A DNA stretch of 64,000 nucleotides from Xanthobacter dioxanivorans (GTDB lineage: Bacteria; Pseudomonadota; Alphaproteobacteria; Rhizobiales; Xanthobacteraceae), in NCBI RefSeq assembly GCF_016807805.1, contig NZ_CP063362.1, positions 4,134,501-4,198,500 on the forward strand. Direction: 5' to 3'. The position numbers and the translations under genes were made by a program. Numbering within the stretch: the stretch's first letter is position 1; each line of letters starts with the position of its first letter. Positions 43,560 to 52,542 of this stretch are shown here, one piece after another. The notes beneath the pieces were generated by a model. The model was not told the origin of the DNA. It did not search any database and saw only the letters and a program-made list of their open reading frames with translations.

Positions 43560-44687
43560 ATGAACCGCCCCGGCATCATCGACCGCACCGGCGCTATCTT
43601 CCTCATCGTCGTTCTGGCCGCAGCGGTGCTCATTCCCGCGTCCAACCTGCTGCTGCCGCCCGGCAATCCTCTGCACGTGCCGGACTACATGATCCCGCTG
43701 CTCGGCAAGTACCTCGCCTACGCGCTGCTCGCCGTCGCGGTGGACCTGGTGTGGGGGTATTGCGGCGTGCTGTCGCTGGGCCACGGCGCCTTCTTCGCGC
43801 TGGGTGGCTACGCCATGGGCATGTATCTCATGCGCCAGATCGGCCCGCGCGGCGTCTACGGCAACCCGGTGCTGCCCGACTTCATGGTGTTCCTGAACTA
43901 TAAGGAGCTGCCGTGGTTCTGGCAGGGCTTCGACATCTTCCCCTTCGCCATGCTCATGGTGGTGCTGGTGCCGGGGGCTCTGGCCTTCGTGTTCGGCTGG
44001 TTCGCTTTTCGCTCGCGGGTGACGGGCGTCTACCTCTCCATCATCACCCAGGCGATGACGTTCGCCCTCATGCTCGCCTTCTTCCGCAATGACATGGGCT
44101 TCGGCGGCAATAACGGCCTGACCGACTTCAAGGACATCCTCGGATTTCCCATCTCGGCGCCGTCCACCCGCCTCGTGCTGTTCGTGGCGTCGGCGCTGGC
44201 GCTGGCGGCGGGGTACCTGCTGTGCCGGGCGCTGGTCACCTCCAAATATGGCAAGGTGCTGGTGGCTGTGCGCGACACCGAGAGCCGCACCCGGTTCCTT
44301 GGCTACCGGGTGGAGAACTACAAGCTGGTCGCCTGGGTGCTCTCGGCCATGCTGGCCGGCGTCGCCGGCGCGCTCTACGTGCCGCAGGTGGGCATCATCA
44401 ACCCATCCGAGTTCGCTCCCGCCCAGTCCATCGAGATGGTGATCTGGGTGGCGGTGGGCGGGCGCGGCACGCTGGTGGGCGCGGCGCTGGGGGCGCTCAT
44501 CGTCAATGCGGGCAAGACCTGGTTCACCGGCGTGTTTCCGGAGGCCTGGCTGTTCGGCCTCGGAGCCCTGTTCGTGCTGGTGACGCTGTTCCTGCCCAAG
44601 GGCGTGCTGGGGCTCGCCTCCAGCATCTCCGAACGATGGAAGGCGCGGCGGACCGCCCCGACGCCCAGCCCCGAGCCGGCGGAGTGA
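43560..44687 (+). CDS. urtC: Urea ABC transporter permease UrtC
   Basis: LivM-type permease of 375 residues with about nine membrane segments. Signatures are DLVWGYCGVLSLGHGAFFALG near residue 60, FRNDMGFGGNNGLTDFKDI, VAVRDTESRTRFLGYRV (coupling loop) and IWVAVGGRGTLVGAALGA. GGNNG and FTGVFPEAW are typical of UrtC. It pairs with UrtB to form the membrane channel. The four bases ATGAA begin right after a repeat-filled gap; a GAGGAGC site lies before the ATG. Confidence 0.95.
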   Translation: MNRPGIIDRTGAIFLIVVLAAAVLIPASNLLLPPGNPLHVPDYMIPLLGKYLAYALLAVAVDLVWGYCGVLSLGHGAFFALGGYAMGMYLMRQIGPRGVYGNPVLPDFMVFLNYKELPWFWQGFDIFPFAMLMVVLVPGALAFVFGWFAFRSRVTGVYLSIITQAMTFALMLAFFRNDMGFGGNNGLTDFKDILGFPISAPSTRLVLFVASALALAAGYLLCRALVTSKYGKVLVAVRDTESRTRFLGYRVENYKLVAWVLSAMLAGVAGALYVPQVGIINPSEFAPAQSIEMVIWVAVGGRGTLVGAALGALIVNAGKTWFTGVFPEAWLFGLGALFVLVTLFLPKGVLGLASSISERWKARRTAPTPSPEPAE

Positions 44688-44692
44688 GCGCC

Positions 44693-45559
44693 ATGAGCTT
44701 CGAAACCAGCCAGATGCAATCCTCCGAGCCCTATGTGGTGAAGTCCCACGGCGCCCTCGCGCTGGAAGCGGAGATGCGGGAGGTGGCGGCGGCCAGCGCC
44801 GCGCCCAATCCCAGGGCGCTGACGTCGGCGCTGCTCTATCTCGACAACATCACCGTCTCCTTCGACGGCTTCCGCGCTCTCAACGCGCTCTCCCTCGTCA
44901 TCGGCGAGGCGGAGATGCGGGCCATCATCGGTCCCAATGGCGCCGGCAAGACCACCATGATGGACGTGATCACCGGCAAGACCCGCCCCAACCAGGGGGT
45001 CGCCCTGTTCGCCGGGACGCAGGACCTCACCAGCCTCGACGAGGCGGCCATCGCCCAGCTCGGCATCGGCCGCAAGTTCCAGACGCCCACCGTCTTCGAC
45101 ATGCACACGGTGGAGGACAACGTCCTGCTCGCCCTGAAGGAGGACCGGCGGCCCTTCTCCAACATCTACTGGCGCCGCACGCCCCACGAGCGCGAGCGCA
45201 TCGACGAGCTGCTGGAGCGGGTGCGGCTGAAGGACAGCCGCTTCCGCCGCGCCGGCGACCTCAGCCACGGCCAGAAGCAGTGGCTGGAGATCGGCATGCT
45301 GCTGGCGCAGGAACCGCGCCTGCTGCTGGTGGACGAGCCCGCCGCCGGCATGACCGACCAGGAGACGGCCGACACGGCGGTCCTCCTGCGCGAGATCGCC
45401 CAGACGCGCTCGGTGGTGGTGGTGGAGCATGACATGCAGTTCGTCCGCGACCTCGACGTGAAGGTCACGGTGCTGCACGAAGGTTCCGTGCTCGCCGAAG
45501 GCCCGCTCGACCAGGTGAGCGCCGACGAGCGCGTCATCGAAGTGTATCTGGGGAGGTGA
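44693..45559 (+). CDS. urtD: Urea ABC transporter ATP-binding protein UrtD
   Basis: LivG-type ATPase, 288 residues. Walker A is GPNGAGKTT near residue 80, the signature LSHGQKQWLEIGMLL near 185, Walker B LLLVDEPAAGMTDQE near 205. GRKFQTPTVFDMHTVEDNV is typical of UrtD. About 45 extra N-terminal residues precede the ATPase fold. It follows urtC by 5 bases. Confidence 0.95.
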   Translation: MSFETSQMQSSEPYVVKSHGALALEAEMREVAAASAAPNPRALTSALLYLDNITVSFDGFRALNALSLVIGEAEMRAIIGPNGAGKTTMMDVITGKTRPNQGVALFAGTQDLTSLDEAAIAQLGIGRKFQTPTVFDMHTVEDNVLLALKEDRRPFSNIYWRRTPHERERIDELLERVRLKDSRFRRAGDLSHGQKQWLEIGMLLAQEPRLLLVDEPAAGMTDQETADTAVLLREIAQTRSVVVVEHDMQFVRDLDVKVTVLHEGSVLAEGPLDQVSADERVIEVYLGR

Positions 45560-45583
45560 GGGATGGCTTGTCGCTCTGAAGCC

Positions 45584-45705
45584 CCCTCTCCCCTTGCGGG
45601 AGAGGGATGGGGTGAGGGTTTGCCGCCGTCGGCACCCATCTGCCGAGTGAATGGAACCTGCCCGCCCCCCTCACCCCCAACCCCTCTCCCGCAAGGGGAG
45701 AGGGG
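45584..45705. repeat. Paired inverted palindromic repeats in the urtD-urtE gap
   Basis: Same build as in the urtB-urtC gap. Hairpin CCCTCTCCC/GGGAGAGGG (45584-45606), then GGGGTGAGGG (45609-45618), a 49-base spacer, the exact complement CCCTCACCCC (45668-45677), and hairpin CCCCTCTCCC/GGGAGAGGGG (45681-45705). Confidence 0.87.
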
Positions 45706-45736
45706 AGCGCCACCGGCTCGCGCTCGGAGCATCCCC

Positions 45737-46432
45737 ATGCTGAAGGTTGAGAACCTCGACCTCTATTACGGCGCCGCCCACACCTTGAAGAAGGTGTCGG
45801 TGGAGGCGCACGCGGGCAAGGTCACCTGCGTGCTCGGCCGCAACGGCGTGGGCAAGACCTCGCTGCTGCGGGCCATCGTCGGCCAGCGGCCCATCGCTGG
45901 CGGCTCGATCACGCTGGAAGGCAAGGAGATCTCCCGCCTCTCGACCCCCGACCGCGCCGCCCTCGGCATCGGCTTCGTGCCCCAGGGGCGCGAGGTGTTC
46001 CCGCTTTTGTCGGTGAAGGAGAACCTGGAGACCGGCTACGCGCGCCTCGCCGGCAAGGACAAGTTCGTGCCACAGGAGGTGTTCGACCTCTTCCCGGTGC
46101 TGAACTCCATGCTGCGACGGCGGGGCGGCGACCTGTCCGGCGGACAGCAGCAGCAGCTCGCCATCGGCCGGGCGCTGGTGACCCGCCCGCGCCTTTTGGT
46201 GCTCGACGAGCCCACGGAGGGCATCCAGCCCTCCATCATCAAGGACATCGGCCGCGCCATCTCCTATCTGCGGGACAAGGGAGATATGGCCATCATCCTG
46301 GTGGAGCAGTATTTCGAATTCGCGCGTGATCTCGCCGACAGCTTCATCCTGATGGACCGAGGCGAGGTGGTGGCGAGCGGCGACAGGAGCGGGCTTGATG
46401 GCGACGATGTCCGCCGCCTCATGGCGATCTGA
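45737..46432 (+). CDS. urtE: Urea ABC transporter ATP-binding protein UrtE
   Basis: LivF-type ATPase, 231 residues. Walker A GRNGVGKTS near residue 34, signature LSGGQQQQLAIGRALV near 134, Walker B LLVLDEPTEGIQPSI. The tail MDRGEVVASGDRS is normal. The ureD start lies inside its last 35 bases, tying transport and hydrolysis genes together. Confidence 0.95.
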   Translation: MLKVENLDLYYGAAHTLKKVSVEAHAGKVTCVLGRNGVGKTSLLRAIVGQRPIAGGSITLEGKEISRLSTPDRAALGIGFVPQGREVFPLLSVKENLETGYARLAGKDKFVPQEVFDLFPVLNSMLRRRGGDLSGGQQQQLAIGRALVTRPRLLVLDEPTEGIQPSIIKDIGRAISYLRDKGDMAIILVEQYFEFARDLADSFILMDRGEVVASGDRSGLDGDDVRRLMAI

Positions 46433-47249
46433 CGGGACGCCGGCCGCGCCGGTCCGTCAGCGCAGCGAAGGCCGGGTCCGCATCGCCGCCGCGCGCTTCG
46501 GTGCCTTAACCCGGGTCGCCGACCTCGCGGAGGGCGGAGCCTTGCGCCTGCGCGTGCCGCGGGGCGGGCCGGGGCTGGAAGCCGTCATCGTCAACACCGC
46601 CGGGGGGGTGTGCTGCGGCGACCGCTTCAGCATCACGGCGGATACGGCTGCCGGCGCGCACCTCACCGTCTCCACCCCGGCGGCGGAGAAGGTCTATCGA
46701 TCGGACGGCCCGCTGGCGGAGATCGCGGTGCGGTTGTCCGTTCAGGACGGGGGCCTGCTGGAATGGTTGCCGCAGGAAACCATCCTGTTCGACCGGGCCC
46801 GTCTGAAGCGCCGTTACGAGGTGGATGTCGCACCGGATGCCACCTTCCTGTCGTTCGAGGCGCTCATGCTCGGCCGCCTCGCCCATGGCGACACGATGGG
46901 GGAGGGGCATATCGAGGACCACTGGCGCATCCGCCGCGGCGGCGCCCTCGTGTTCGCCGACGCCTTCCGGCTCGAAGGCCCCATCGGCACGCTTCTGGAG
47001 CGGCCGGCCGTGGCGGCGGGCGCGCGGGCGATGGCGACGCTCCTCTACATCGCGCCCGACGCCGAGGCGCGGCTCGAGGAGGTGCGCGCCCTGCTCGAAT
47101 CCGTGCCCAGCGAGGCCGGCGCCAGCGCCTGGAACGGGATTCTCGCCGTGCGCTGGCTCTGCCCCGACATCGGGACGTTGCGCCGCGCGGCGACCTCGTT
47201 TCTGATGGCCTTCCGGAAGGCACCCTTGCCCCGCGTGTGGGCCACCTGA
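46398..47249 (+). CDS. ureD: Urease accessory protein UreD
   Basis: UreD (UreH) binds the urease apoenzyme and, with UreF and UreG, forms the complex that loads nickel. The 283-residue protein has the family patterns LRVPRGGPGLEAVIVNTAGG, GDRFSITADTAAGAHLTVSTPAAEKVYRS, LEWLPQETILFDRARLKR and EALMLGRLAHGDTM. The start ATG 46398 overlaps urtE; ATG 46407 is an alternative. A small gene follows after 13 bases. Confidence 0.94.
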   Translation: MATMSAASWRSDGTPAAPVRQRSEGRVRIAAARFGALTRVADLAEGGALRLRVPRGGPGLEAVIVNTAGGVCCGDRFSITADTAAGAHLTVSTPAAEKVYRSDGPLAEIAVRLSVQDGGLLEWLPQETILFDRARLKRRYEVDVAPDATFLSFEALMLGRLAHGDTMGEGHIEDHWRIRRGGALVFADAFRLEGPIGTLLERPAVAAGARAMATLLYIAPDAEARLEEVRALLESVPSEAGASAWNGILAVRWLCPDIGTLRRAATSFLMAFRKAPLPRVWAT

Positions 47250-47262
47250 TGGGAGAGGCGAG

Positions 47263-47481
47263 ATGCAGCAATTCGACCGGTGGCGCATCTATTACGATGT
47301 GGACAACAAGGCGGGCTTCATCGACCTCTTGGGCGTGGGGGCGCCTCCGGCGGCGGCGCCATTCCGGATCGGACCCCTGCCAGCCGAGGAATTTACTGCC
47401 TTCTGCTGTGTGCTGAGCGCGGCGCGCGCCGCAGGAGGGAACGTGACGTGGGATTCCGCGAACCGGGGCGTCTTTTTCTGA
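47263..47481 (+). CDS. 72-residue protein of unknown function in the urease cluster
   Basis: Small soluble protein with a good ribosome site (GGGAGAGGCGAG) between ureD and ureAB. It opens with DRWRIYYDVDNKAGFIDLLG and has a Cys pair FCCVL. Codon use fits the neighbours. It is not any standard urease subunit or chaperone. Its position between two urease genes suggests a connected role, but nothing in the sequence proves that. Confidence 0.6.
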   Translation: MQQFDRWRIYYDVDNKAGFIDLLGVGAPPAAAPFRIGPLPAEEFTAFCCVLSAARAAGGNVTWDSANRGVFF

Positions 47482-47536
47482 GCATGCCCCTGCTGCCCAC
47501 GTGTGAAGCGATGCCAAGGCTTGAAGGACCCACGAG

Positions 47537-48157
47537 ATGATTCTCACGCCGCGCGAGAAGGACAAGCTCTTCATCGCCATGGCCGCGGAGGTGGCGCGCA
47601 AGCGCCTTGCCCGCGGCGTGAAGCTGAACCACCCCGAGGCGGTCGCGCTCATCACCGATTTCGTGGTGGAAGGCGCCCGCGACGGGCGGACGGTGGCGGA
47701 GCTGATGGAGGCGGGCGCCAAGGTCATCACCTCCGACCAGGTGATGGAGGGCATCGCCGAGATGATCCACGACATCCAGGTGGAGGCGACCTTTCCGGAC
47801 GGCACCAAGCTCGTCACCGTGCACCACCCCATCCGGGGGGCGCCGTCCGACCTGGTTCCCGGCGAGCTGGTGCCGCAGGAAGGCGACATCCATTTCAACG
47901 CGGGCGCGGAGCGGGTGCGCGTCAGCGTGGCCAATACCGGCGACCGGCCGATCCAGGTGGGCAGCCACTACCATTTCTTCGAGACCAACCCGGCCCTCGC
48001 CTTCGAGCGGGAGAAGACCCGCGGCATGCGCCTCGACATCGCCCCCGGCACGGCGGTGCGCTTCGAGCCCGGCGCCACGCGGGAGGTCACGCTGGTGCCC
48101 TTCGGCGGCAAGCGGGAGGTCTACGGGTTCCGGGGCGCGGTGGCGGGGAAGCTCTGA
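47537..48157 (+). CDS. ureAB: Urease gamma-beta fused subunit (UreA-UreB)
   Basis: A 206-residue fusion of the two small urease subunits. Residues 1-100 are UreA (gamma): [65 protein letters not shown]. Residues about 105-206 are UreB (beta): [50 protein letters not shown]. The join is seamless, with no stop or frameshift. The fused form is known from Helicobacter UreA and some alphaproteobacteria; most bacteria have two genes. It assembles with UreC in the cytosol. Confidence 0.95.
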   Translation: MILTPREKDKLFIAMAAEVARKRLARGVKLNHPEAVALITDFVVEGARDGRTVAELMEAGAKVITSDQVMEGIAEMIHDIQVEATFPDGTKLVTVHHPIRGAPSDLVPGELVPQEGDIHFNAGAERVRVSVANTGDRPIQVGSHYHFFETNPALAFEREKTRGMRLDIAPGTAVRFEPGATREVTLVPFGGKREVYGFRGAVAGKL

Positions 48158-48158
48158 A

Positions 48159-48515
48159 ATGACGGTCCGGCACTATCTGGGCGGCTGCCAGTGCGGCAGC
48201 GTCCGCTACGAGGTGGATGTGGATCTCGACCACACGGTCAGCTGCAACTGCTCCCGCTGCGGCAGGCTGGGCAGCATCTTCGCCTTCGCTCCCGCCGGTG
48301 CCTTCAGTCTGCGGGCCGGGGAGGGGAAGACCACCGAATACCTGTTCAACACGGGCAAGATCCGGCACCTGTTCTGCTCCACCTGCGGCATCGAATCCTT
48401 TGCCAGAGGCACGGCGCCCGACGGCGCCGAAATGGTGGCGATCAACGCCCGCTGCCTCGATGGCGTGGACGTGAAGACGCTGACCCCCACCGAGTACGAC
48501 GGCGCGAGCAAGTAA
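48159..48515 (+). CDS. GFA (CENP-V) family zinc protein
   Basis: A 118-residue protein with the glutathione-dependent formaldehyde-activating enzyme fold. Zinc-binding cysteines are [12 protein letters not shown] (residues 9-20), [11 protein letters not shown] near 28-38, and [13 protein letters not shown] near 73. True Gfa assists formaldehyde plus glutathione condensation; most family members have unknown substrates. It starts one base after the ureAB stop and is followed at 11 bases by ureC, so it is part of the urease transcript. The link to urea is unexplained. Confidence 0.85.
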   Translation: MTVRHYLGGCQCGSVRYEVDVDLDHTVSCNCSRCGRLGSIFAFAPAGAFSLRAGEGKTTEYLFNTGKIRHLFCSTCGIESFARGTAPDGAEMVAINARCLDGVDVKTLTPTEYDGASK

Positions 48516-48526
48516 GGAACCGTCCC

Positions 48527-50239
48527 ATGTCCTCGTCCAAGATGCCCCGCGCCGCCTATGCCCACATGTTCGGCCCCACCGTGGGCGACAAGGTGCGGCT
48601 TGCCGACACCTCGCTGTTCATCGAGATCGAGAAAGATTTCACCACCTATGGCGAGGAGGTGAAGTTCGGCGGCGGCAAGGTGATTCGCGACGGCATGGGC
48701 CAGTCGCAGGTGGCCAACGCCGACGGGGCGGTCGACACCGTCATCACCAATGCCGTGGTGCTCGACCACTGGGGTGTGGTGAAGGCCGACGTGGGGTTGA
48801 AGAACGGGCGCATCGTCCGCCTCGGCAAGGCGGGCAATCCGGATGTGCAGTCGGACGTCGACATCATCATCGGCCCGGGCACGGAAGTGATCGCCGGGGA
48901 GGGAAAGATCCTCACCGCCGGCGGCTTCGACAGCCACATTCACTTCATCTGCCCGCAGCAGATCGAGGAGGCGCTGGCCTCGGGCGTCACCACCATGCTG
49001 GGCGGCGGCACGGGGCCGGCCACAGGCACCTTCGCCACCACCTGCACACCGGGGCCGTGGCACATCGCCCGGATGATCGAGGCGGCGGATTCCTTCCCCA
49101 TGAACCTCGCCTTCGCCGGCAAGGGCAATGCCTCCCTGCCTGCGGCGCTGGAGGAAATGGTGCTGGCCGGCGCCTGCGCGCTCAAGCTCCATGAGGACTG
49201 GGGGACGACGCCGTCCGCCATCGACTGTTGCCTGTCGGTGGCTGACGCGCTCGACGTGCAGGTGATGATCCACACGGACACGCTCAACGAGTCGGGCTTC
49301 GTGGAGGACACCATCGCCGCCTTCAAGGGCCGCACCATCCATGCCTTCCACACCGAGGGGGCGGGCGGCGGACATGCGCCGGACATCATCAAGGTGGCGG
49401 GGCTGGCGAACGTCCTGCCCTCCTCCACCAATCCGACCCGGCCCTATACCCGCAACACCATCGACGAGCATCTCGACATGCTCATGGTGTGCCACCATCT
49501 CGATCCGGAGATCGCCGAGGACCTCGCCTTCGCCGAGAGCCGCATCCGCAAGGAAACCATCGCGGCCGAGGACATCCTGCACGACCTCGGCGCCCTCTCC
49601 ATGATGAGTTCGGACAGCCAGGCCATGGGGCGGGTGGGCGAGGTGATCATCCGCACCTGGCAGACGGCGGACAAGATGAAGCGCCAGCGCGGCAAGCTGC
49701 CGGGCGAGACCGACAGCGACAACCTGCGCGCCCGCCGCTACATAGCCAAATACACCATCAATCCCGCCATCGCCCACGGCATGTCGAGGCACATCGGCTC
49801 GGTGGAGCCGGGCAAGCTCGCCGACCTTGTTTTGTGGACACCGGCCTTCTTCGGCGTGAAGCCGGATCTCGTCATCAAGGGCGGGGCCATCGCCATGGCG
49901 CAGATGGGCGATCCCAACGCCTCCATCCCCACGCCCCAGCCGGTGCATTACCGGCCCATGTTCGGTGCCTATGGCCGGGCCCGCACCCACACCTCGCTCA
50001 CCTTCGTCTCGAAGGCGGCGGTGGAGGACGGGCTGGCGTCCCGCCTCGGCATCCAGAAGGAGCTGGTGGCGGTGGAGAACACCCGCTCGGGGATCTCCAA
50101 GAAGAGCATGATCAACAACGACGCCACGCCCCATATCGAGGTGGACCCCGAGACCTACGACGTGCGGGCGGATGGCGAGCTGCTGGTCTGCGAGCCGGCC
50201 GAGGTTCTGCCCATGGCGCAAAGGTATTTTCTGTTCTGA
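48527..50239 (+). CDS. ureC: Urease alpha (catalytic) subunit
   Basis: Nickel metallohydrolase of 570 residues that splits urea into ammonia and carbamate. Metal site motifs are [12 protein letters not shown] (two His), [12 protein letters not shown] (Lys to be carbamylated), [13 protein letters not shown], and [18 protein letters not shown]. The mobile flap His lies in [12 protein letters not shown], and [13 protein letters not shown] carries the last Asp ligand. Normal length and all ligands are present, so the enzyme should be active. Confidence 0.98.
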   Translation: MSSSKMPRAAYAHMFGPTVGDKVRLADTSLFIEIEKDFTTYGEEVKFGGGKVIRDGMGQSQVANADGAVDTVITNAVVLDHWGVVKADVGLKNGRIVRLGKAGNPDVQSDVDIIIGPGTEVIAGEGKILTAGGFDSHIHFICPQQIEEALASGVTTMLGGGTGPATGTFATTCTPGPWHIARMIEAADSFPMNLAFAGKGNASLPAALEEMVLAGACALKLHEDWGTTPSAIDCCLSVADALDVQVMIHTDTLNESGFVEDTIAAFKGRTIHAFHTEGAGGGHAPDIIKVAGLANVLPSSTNPTRPYTRNTIDEHLDMLMVCHHLDPEIAEDLAFAESRIRKETIAAEDILHDLGALSMMSSDSQAMGRVGEVIIRTWQTADKMKRQRGKLPGETDSDNLRARRYIAKYTINPAIAHGMSRHIGSVEPGKLADLVLWTPAFFGVKPDLVIKGGAIAMAQMGDPNASIPTPQPVHYRPMFGAYGRARTHTSLTFVSKAAVEDGLASRLGIQKELVAVENTRSGISKKSMINNDATPHIEVDPETYDVRADGELLVCEPAEVLPMAQRYFLF

Positions 50240-50333
50240 GCACCCGGCGCGAAAGACGTCGCGCGGCCGGAACCTTTGCCATGGCTCCTTGCTTCTAGCG
50301 GGTGTTGCAACTCGCCGATTGAGGAGCCAGCCC

Positions 50334-50891
50334 ATGTCGAACGTGCGTTCATTGTCCAAGAAGACGGCCAAGCCTTCTGCTGTTGCCGCGACTGCGGCAC
50401 TCGCCACCCCCACCGATCTCGATCACCTGAAGGCGCAGAAGGTGGCCGACGCCCTGAACCGCGTGCTTGCCGACACCTTCGTGCTCTATCTGAAGACCAA
50501 GAATTTCCACTGGCACGTCAGCGGCAAGCACTTCCGCGACTATCACCTGCTGCTGGACGAGCAGGCCTCCGCCATCGAGGAAACCATCGACCCGCTGGCC
50601 GAGCGCGTGCGCAAGATCGGCTGCCAGACGGTGCATTCCTACGGCGAGATCCTGAAGCTCACCGGCCTCAAGGAGAACAACGCGGCCTATGTCGCGCCGG
50701 AAGCCATGTTCACGGAGCTGATCGCCGACAACAAGGCGGCCATCAAGTCCATGCGGGCCGCCCATGAAGTGGCCGACGATGCGGAGGACATTGCCACGGC
50801 CAGCCTGCTGGAAGAATATGTGGACGAGGCCGAAAAGCGCCTGTGGTTCCTGTTCGAGACCAACCAGAATCGACAGGACAGCGCCACCTGA
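50334..50891 (+). CDS. dps: Dps/ferritin-like protein
   Basis: A 185-residue Dps-type ferritin. The ferroxidase site lies in FHWHVSGKHFRDYHLLLDE (about residues 58-76). A Lys/Ala-rich N-terminal tail of about 25 residues could bind DNA. Dps oxidises Fe2+ with H2O2, stores iron and shields DNA. It sits between ureC and ureE with small gaps, on the same strand. GAGGAGCC lies just before the ATG. This is an odd place for dps; whether it is cotranscribed with urease or has its own promoter in the 94-base gap is not decidable here. Confidence 0.92.
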   Translation: MSNVRSLSKKTAKPSAVAATAALATPTDLDHLKAQKVADALNRVLADTFVLYLKTKNFHWHVSGKHFRDYHLLLDEQASAIEETIDPLAERVRKIGCQTVHSYGEILKLTGLKENNAAYVAPEAMFTELIADNKAAIKSMRAAHEVADDAEDIATASLLEEYVDEAEKRLWFLFETNQNRQDSAT

Positions 50892-50957
50892 GCGCAAGCC
50901 GGCCCTGAGCCTCGTTTCGGGCCGGGCGGTGTTCGGGGGCGCTTATGGAGTGAAGGC

Positions 50958-51641
50958 ATGATCCGCGCCACCGCCGTCGTCCGCCGTCCCGCCGTCCGCG
51001 CCGAGAAGGTGGCGGACGAGATCACCCTCGATCACCTCGCCCGCCACCGCCGCCGCTTCGCCATGACCGGCGATGGCGGTACTGCGTTCCTGCTCGATCT
51101 CGACAAGGCGACGGTGCTCGACGATGGCGACGCGGTGAAGCTGGAGGACGGCCGGCTCGTCCGCATCAAGGCGGCGCCGGAGGAGCTGGTGGAGGTCACC
51201 ACCGTCAATCCGCTCCGGCTCATGAAGGTGGCCTGGCATCTCGGCAACCGGCACGTGCCGGCCGAGATCACGGAGAGCGCGGTCTATTTCGTGGACGACC
51301 ACGTGCTGACCGAGATGGTGCGCGGCCTCGGCGCGGCAGTGACGAAGGTGGTGCGGCCGTTCCGGCCCGAGAAGGGGGCCTACGAGGCGGCGGAGGCCCA
51401 TGGCGGACACGGCCACGACGCCCATGACCATGCGCACGAGCATTCCGGGCATGAGCATTCCGCGCACGAGCACCACGACCATTCCCACGCGCATCACGAG
51501 CACGGTGCAGATTGCGCCTGCGGCCACGATCACGGTCACCACGATCATGGTCACCACGATCACGTAGAGGCGAAACCCGCCCACTCGGAGCATGGGCATG
51601 TCCATGGCCCTGGCTGCGGGCACGATCACAAGCATGGCTGA
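50958..51641 (+). CDS. ureE: Urease accessory protein UreE with long His-rich tail
   Basis: UreE is the nickel metallochaperone that hands Ni2+ to UreG and the apo-urease. The 227-residue protein has the N-terminal peptide-binding-like domain ([20 protein letters not shown]) and the metal domain ([13 protein letters not shown], with the key His). The tail from about residue 147 to the end carries about 32 His in some 80 residues, plus Cys-x-Cys (DCACGHDHG). Such tails store or sequester nickel. This one is unusually long and dense. Confidence 0.95.
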   Translation: MIRATAVVRRPAVRAEKVADEITLDHLARHRRRFAMTGDGGTAFLLDLDKATVLDDGDAVKLEDGRLVRIKAAPEELVEVTTVNPLRLMKVAWHLGNRHVPAEITESAVYFVDDHVLTEMVRGLGAAVTKVVRPFRPEKGAYEAAEAHGGHGHDAHDHAHEHSGHEHSAHEHHDHSHAHHEHGADCACGHDHGHHDHGHHDHVEAKPAHSEHGHVHGPGCGHDHKHG

Positions 51642-51870
51642 ACGGGGCATGCCGGCCGCGCCACCTGCGCCAGTCCGTGAACGGTGCGAGATGCCCCCCT
51701 CCCGGTTCTCCCCGGCAGGGAACGAGGGCTCGGTGGTCGGTGCCGGCGGCGGCGACGCATCATCACCTTCTGGCGATAGTGGATCACCCTGCGGGGATGC
51801 GTCACCTCCGCCCGCGCTGGAAACGAGCGGGGAGGGGGAAGCGCCCTCCGCCCGGAAGGAGGCCGGGTCG
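51642..51870. repeat. Nested palindromic element in the ureE-ureF gap
   Basis: The gap holds two nested inverted repeats: outer arms CCCCCTCCC (51695-51703) and GGGAGGGGG (51830-51838), inner arms GACGCATC (51754-51761) and GATGCGTC (51796-51803). It is open in the ureF frame from 51634 but is best read as non-coding, since ureF has an ideal start after it. Confidence 0.65.
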
Positions 51871-52542
51871 GTGTCGCTCCTGCCGCTCTTCGCCTGGCTC
51901 TCCCCCGCATTTCCGGTGGGCGCCTACGCCTATTCCCACACCCTCGAATGGGCGGTCGCGGCCGGTGACGTGACGGACGAGAAAAGCCTCGCGGCCTTCC
52001 TCGCCGACCTGCTGACGCAGGGCTTCGTCCGCTCGGATGGCATCCTCCTGGCCCATGCGCACAGGGCGGCCGTCGCGGGCGATTGCGCGGCTCTCGCCGA
52101 GGTCAACGCCCTTGCCGTCGCCCTCGCGCCCTCCGCCGAGCTGAGGCTGGAGACGTGCCAGCAGGGCCGCTCCTTTCTGGATGCCGTGCGCGCGGCATGG
52201 CCGGGCCCAGCCCTGGACGGCATCGTCGCACCGCTCACCGGCGAAGTGGCTTATCCCGTCGCCGTCGGCCTTGCCGCGGGCGCCCACGGCCTGCCGCTCG
52301 GCGCGACGCTCGAAGCGTTCCTGCTCGCCACCGTGCAGAACCTCGTCTCCGCCGCGGTGCGGCTGGCGCCCATCGGGCAGACGGCGGGCACGCGCGTGGT
52401 GGCCGGCCGTGCCGCCTCCATTGGCGCGCTCGCCGCGGACATCCCCGCGCTCACCCTCGACGATATCGGCAGCGCCACTTTCCGCGCCGATCTCGGCAGC
52501 TTCCGCCACGAAACCCAATATACGAGGCTGTTCCGCTCATGA
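51871..52542 (+). CDS. ureF: Urease accessory protein UreF
   Basis: UreF works with UreD and UreG in nickel insertion, acting on UreG GTPase. Core motifs are [50 protein letters not shown] and [19 protein letters not shown] 51871 was chosen because GGAAGGAGG lies 8 bases upstream and the resulting 223 residues is the family's normal length. The frame is open back to 51634, which would add about 79 low-complexity residues encoded by a palindromic repeat. The stop overlaps ureG by four bases. Confidence 0.9.
   Translation: MSLLPLFAWLSPAFPVGAYAYSHTLEWAVAAGDVTDEKSLAAFLADLLTQGFVRSDGILLAHAHRAAVAGDCAALAEVNALAVALAPSAELRLETCQQGRSFLDAVRAAWPGPALDGIVAPLTGEVAYPVAVGLAAGAHGLPLGATLEAFLLATVQNLVSAAVRLAPIGQTAGTRVVAGRAASIGALAADIPALTLDDIGSATFRADLGSFRHETQYTRLFRS

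Noticed and set aside
41273..43666. Very long minus-strand open frame (797 codons) opposite urtB
   Set aside because: It is the high-GC antisense shadow of urtB; its translation is rich in Arg, His and Gly with no domain, while the plus strand encodes a complete permease.
51592..51870. N-terminal extension of UreF
   Set aside because: It is low complexity, coincides with nested palindromes, and a perfect ribosome site precedes GTG 51871, giving the family length.
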